Under the pieces are notes generated by a model. It ran no database searches, was not told the DNA's origin, and was given only the letters and a program-made list of their open reading frames with translations. 5,491 bases of DNA, taken from contig JAADDV010000055.1 in assembly GCA_013153795.1 (NCBI GenBank), forward strand, positions 1 to 5,491, in the 5' to 3' direction. A program made the translations under genes and the position numbers. The DNA is from Aquificota bacterium (GTDB lineage: Bacteria > Aquificota > Aquificia > Aquificales > Hydrogenothermaceae). Below are positions 5,465-5,491 of this stretch, piece after piece (positions within the stretch are counted from its first letter, which is position 1; each line of letters starts with the position of its first letter).

Positions 5465-5491
5465 CCTAGCTTAATCTCATTTAAACTTTTT

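Noticed and set aside
5390..5491. Plus-strand ATG frame open for 34 codons to the window edge
   Set aside because: No ribosome binding site precedes the ATG, the residue composition is odd, and the frame covers the palindrome and the sigma-54-type element. At this length, lack of a stop is not strong evidence; sequence beyond the edge would decide.
1..5491. CRISPR arrays, tRNA or rRNA genes, insertion sequences
   Set aside because: No regularly spaced repeats, no cloverleaf or rRNA-like sequence, and no transposase-like frame or flanking terminal repeats were seen.

Overview
The window looks like chromosomal DNA from a low-GC (roughly one third G+C by eye) thermophilic bacterium of the Aquificota, probably a Hydrogenothermaceae member (Sulfurihydrogenibium/Persephonella type). 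The main evidence is SecA. It is clearly bacterial and carries an insertion of about 50 residues between Walker A and Walker B, at the place where thermophilic SecA proteins of Aquificae and Thermotogae are known to carry one. The genus assignment is inference.

Layout: (1) 1-2653, minus strand: secA, the preprotein translocase ATPase. Its 3' end runs off the left edge, leaving 884 residues visible. (2) 2654-2790: a compact divergent intergenic region with a perfect TATAAT -10 box in each direction. (3) 2791-5053, plus strand: a tight three-gene operon. It encodes a duplicated DUF1538 polytopic membrane protein (505 aa, TTG start), a diverged P-II-like protein (115 aa, ATGA overlap) and a two-CBS-domain protein (127 aa, 17-nt gap). 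(4) 5050-5271, minus strand: a 73-aa two-helix membrane protein of unknown function. It is convergent with the operon and shares a TTAA stop tetranucleotide with it. (5) 5272-5491: a 220-nt AT-rich intergenic region with no convincing gene. It holds a sigma-54-type -24/-12 element pointing right, out of the window, directly abutting a perfect 16-bp palindrome, and a 7-bp inverted repeat further upstream.

The most interesting unit is the three-gene operon. A probable transporter made of two same-length halves is coupled to a trimeric-type P-II-like regulator that lacks the canonical nucleotide and 2-oxoglutarate residues, and to a nucleotide-sensing type CBS pair. By analogy with AmtB-GlnK and SbtA-SbtB, I infer a membrane transporter gated by small-molecule or energy sensors, substrate unknown. 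Charged-residue placement in the loops suggests that the two DUF1538 halves sit in the membrane in opposite orientations (inverted repeat, odd number of helices each). secA is a neighbour only and shows no functional link beyond the divergent promoter region.
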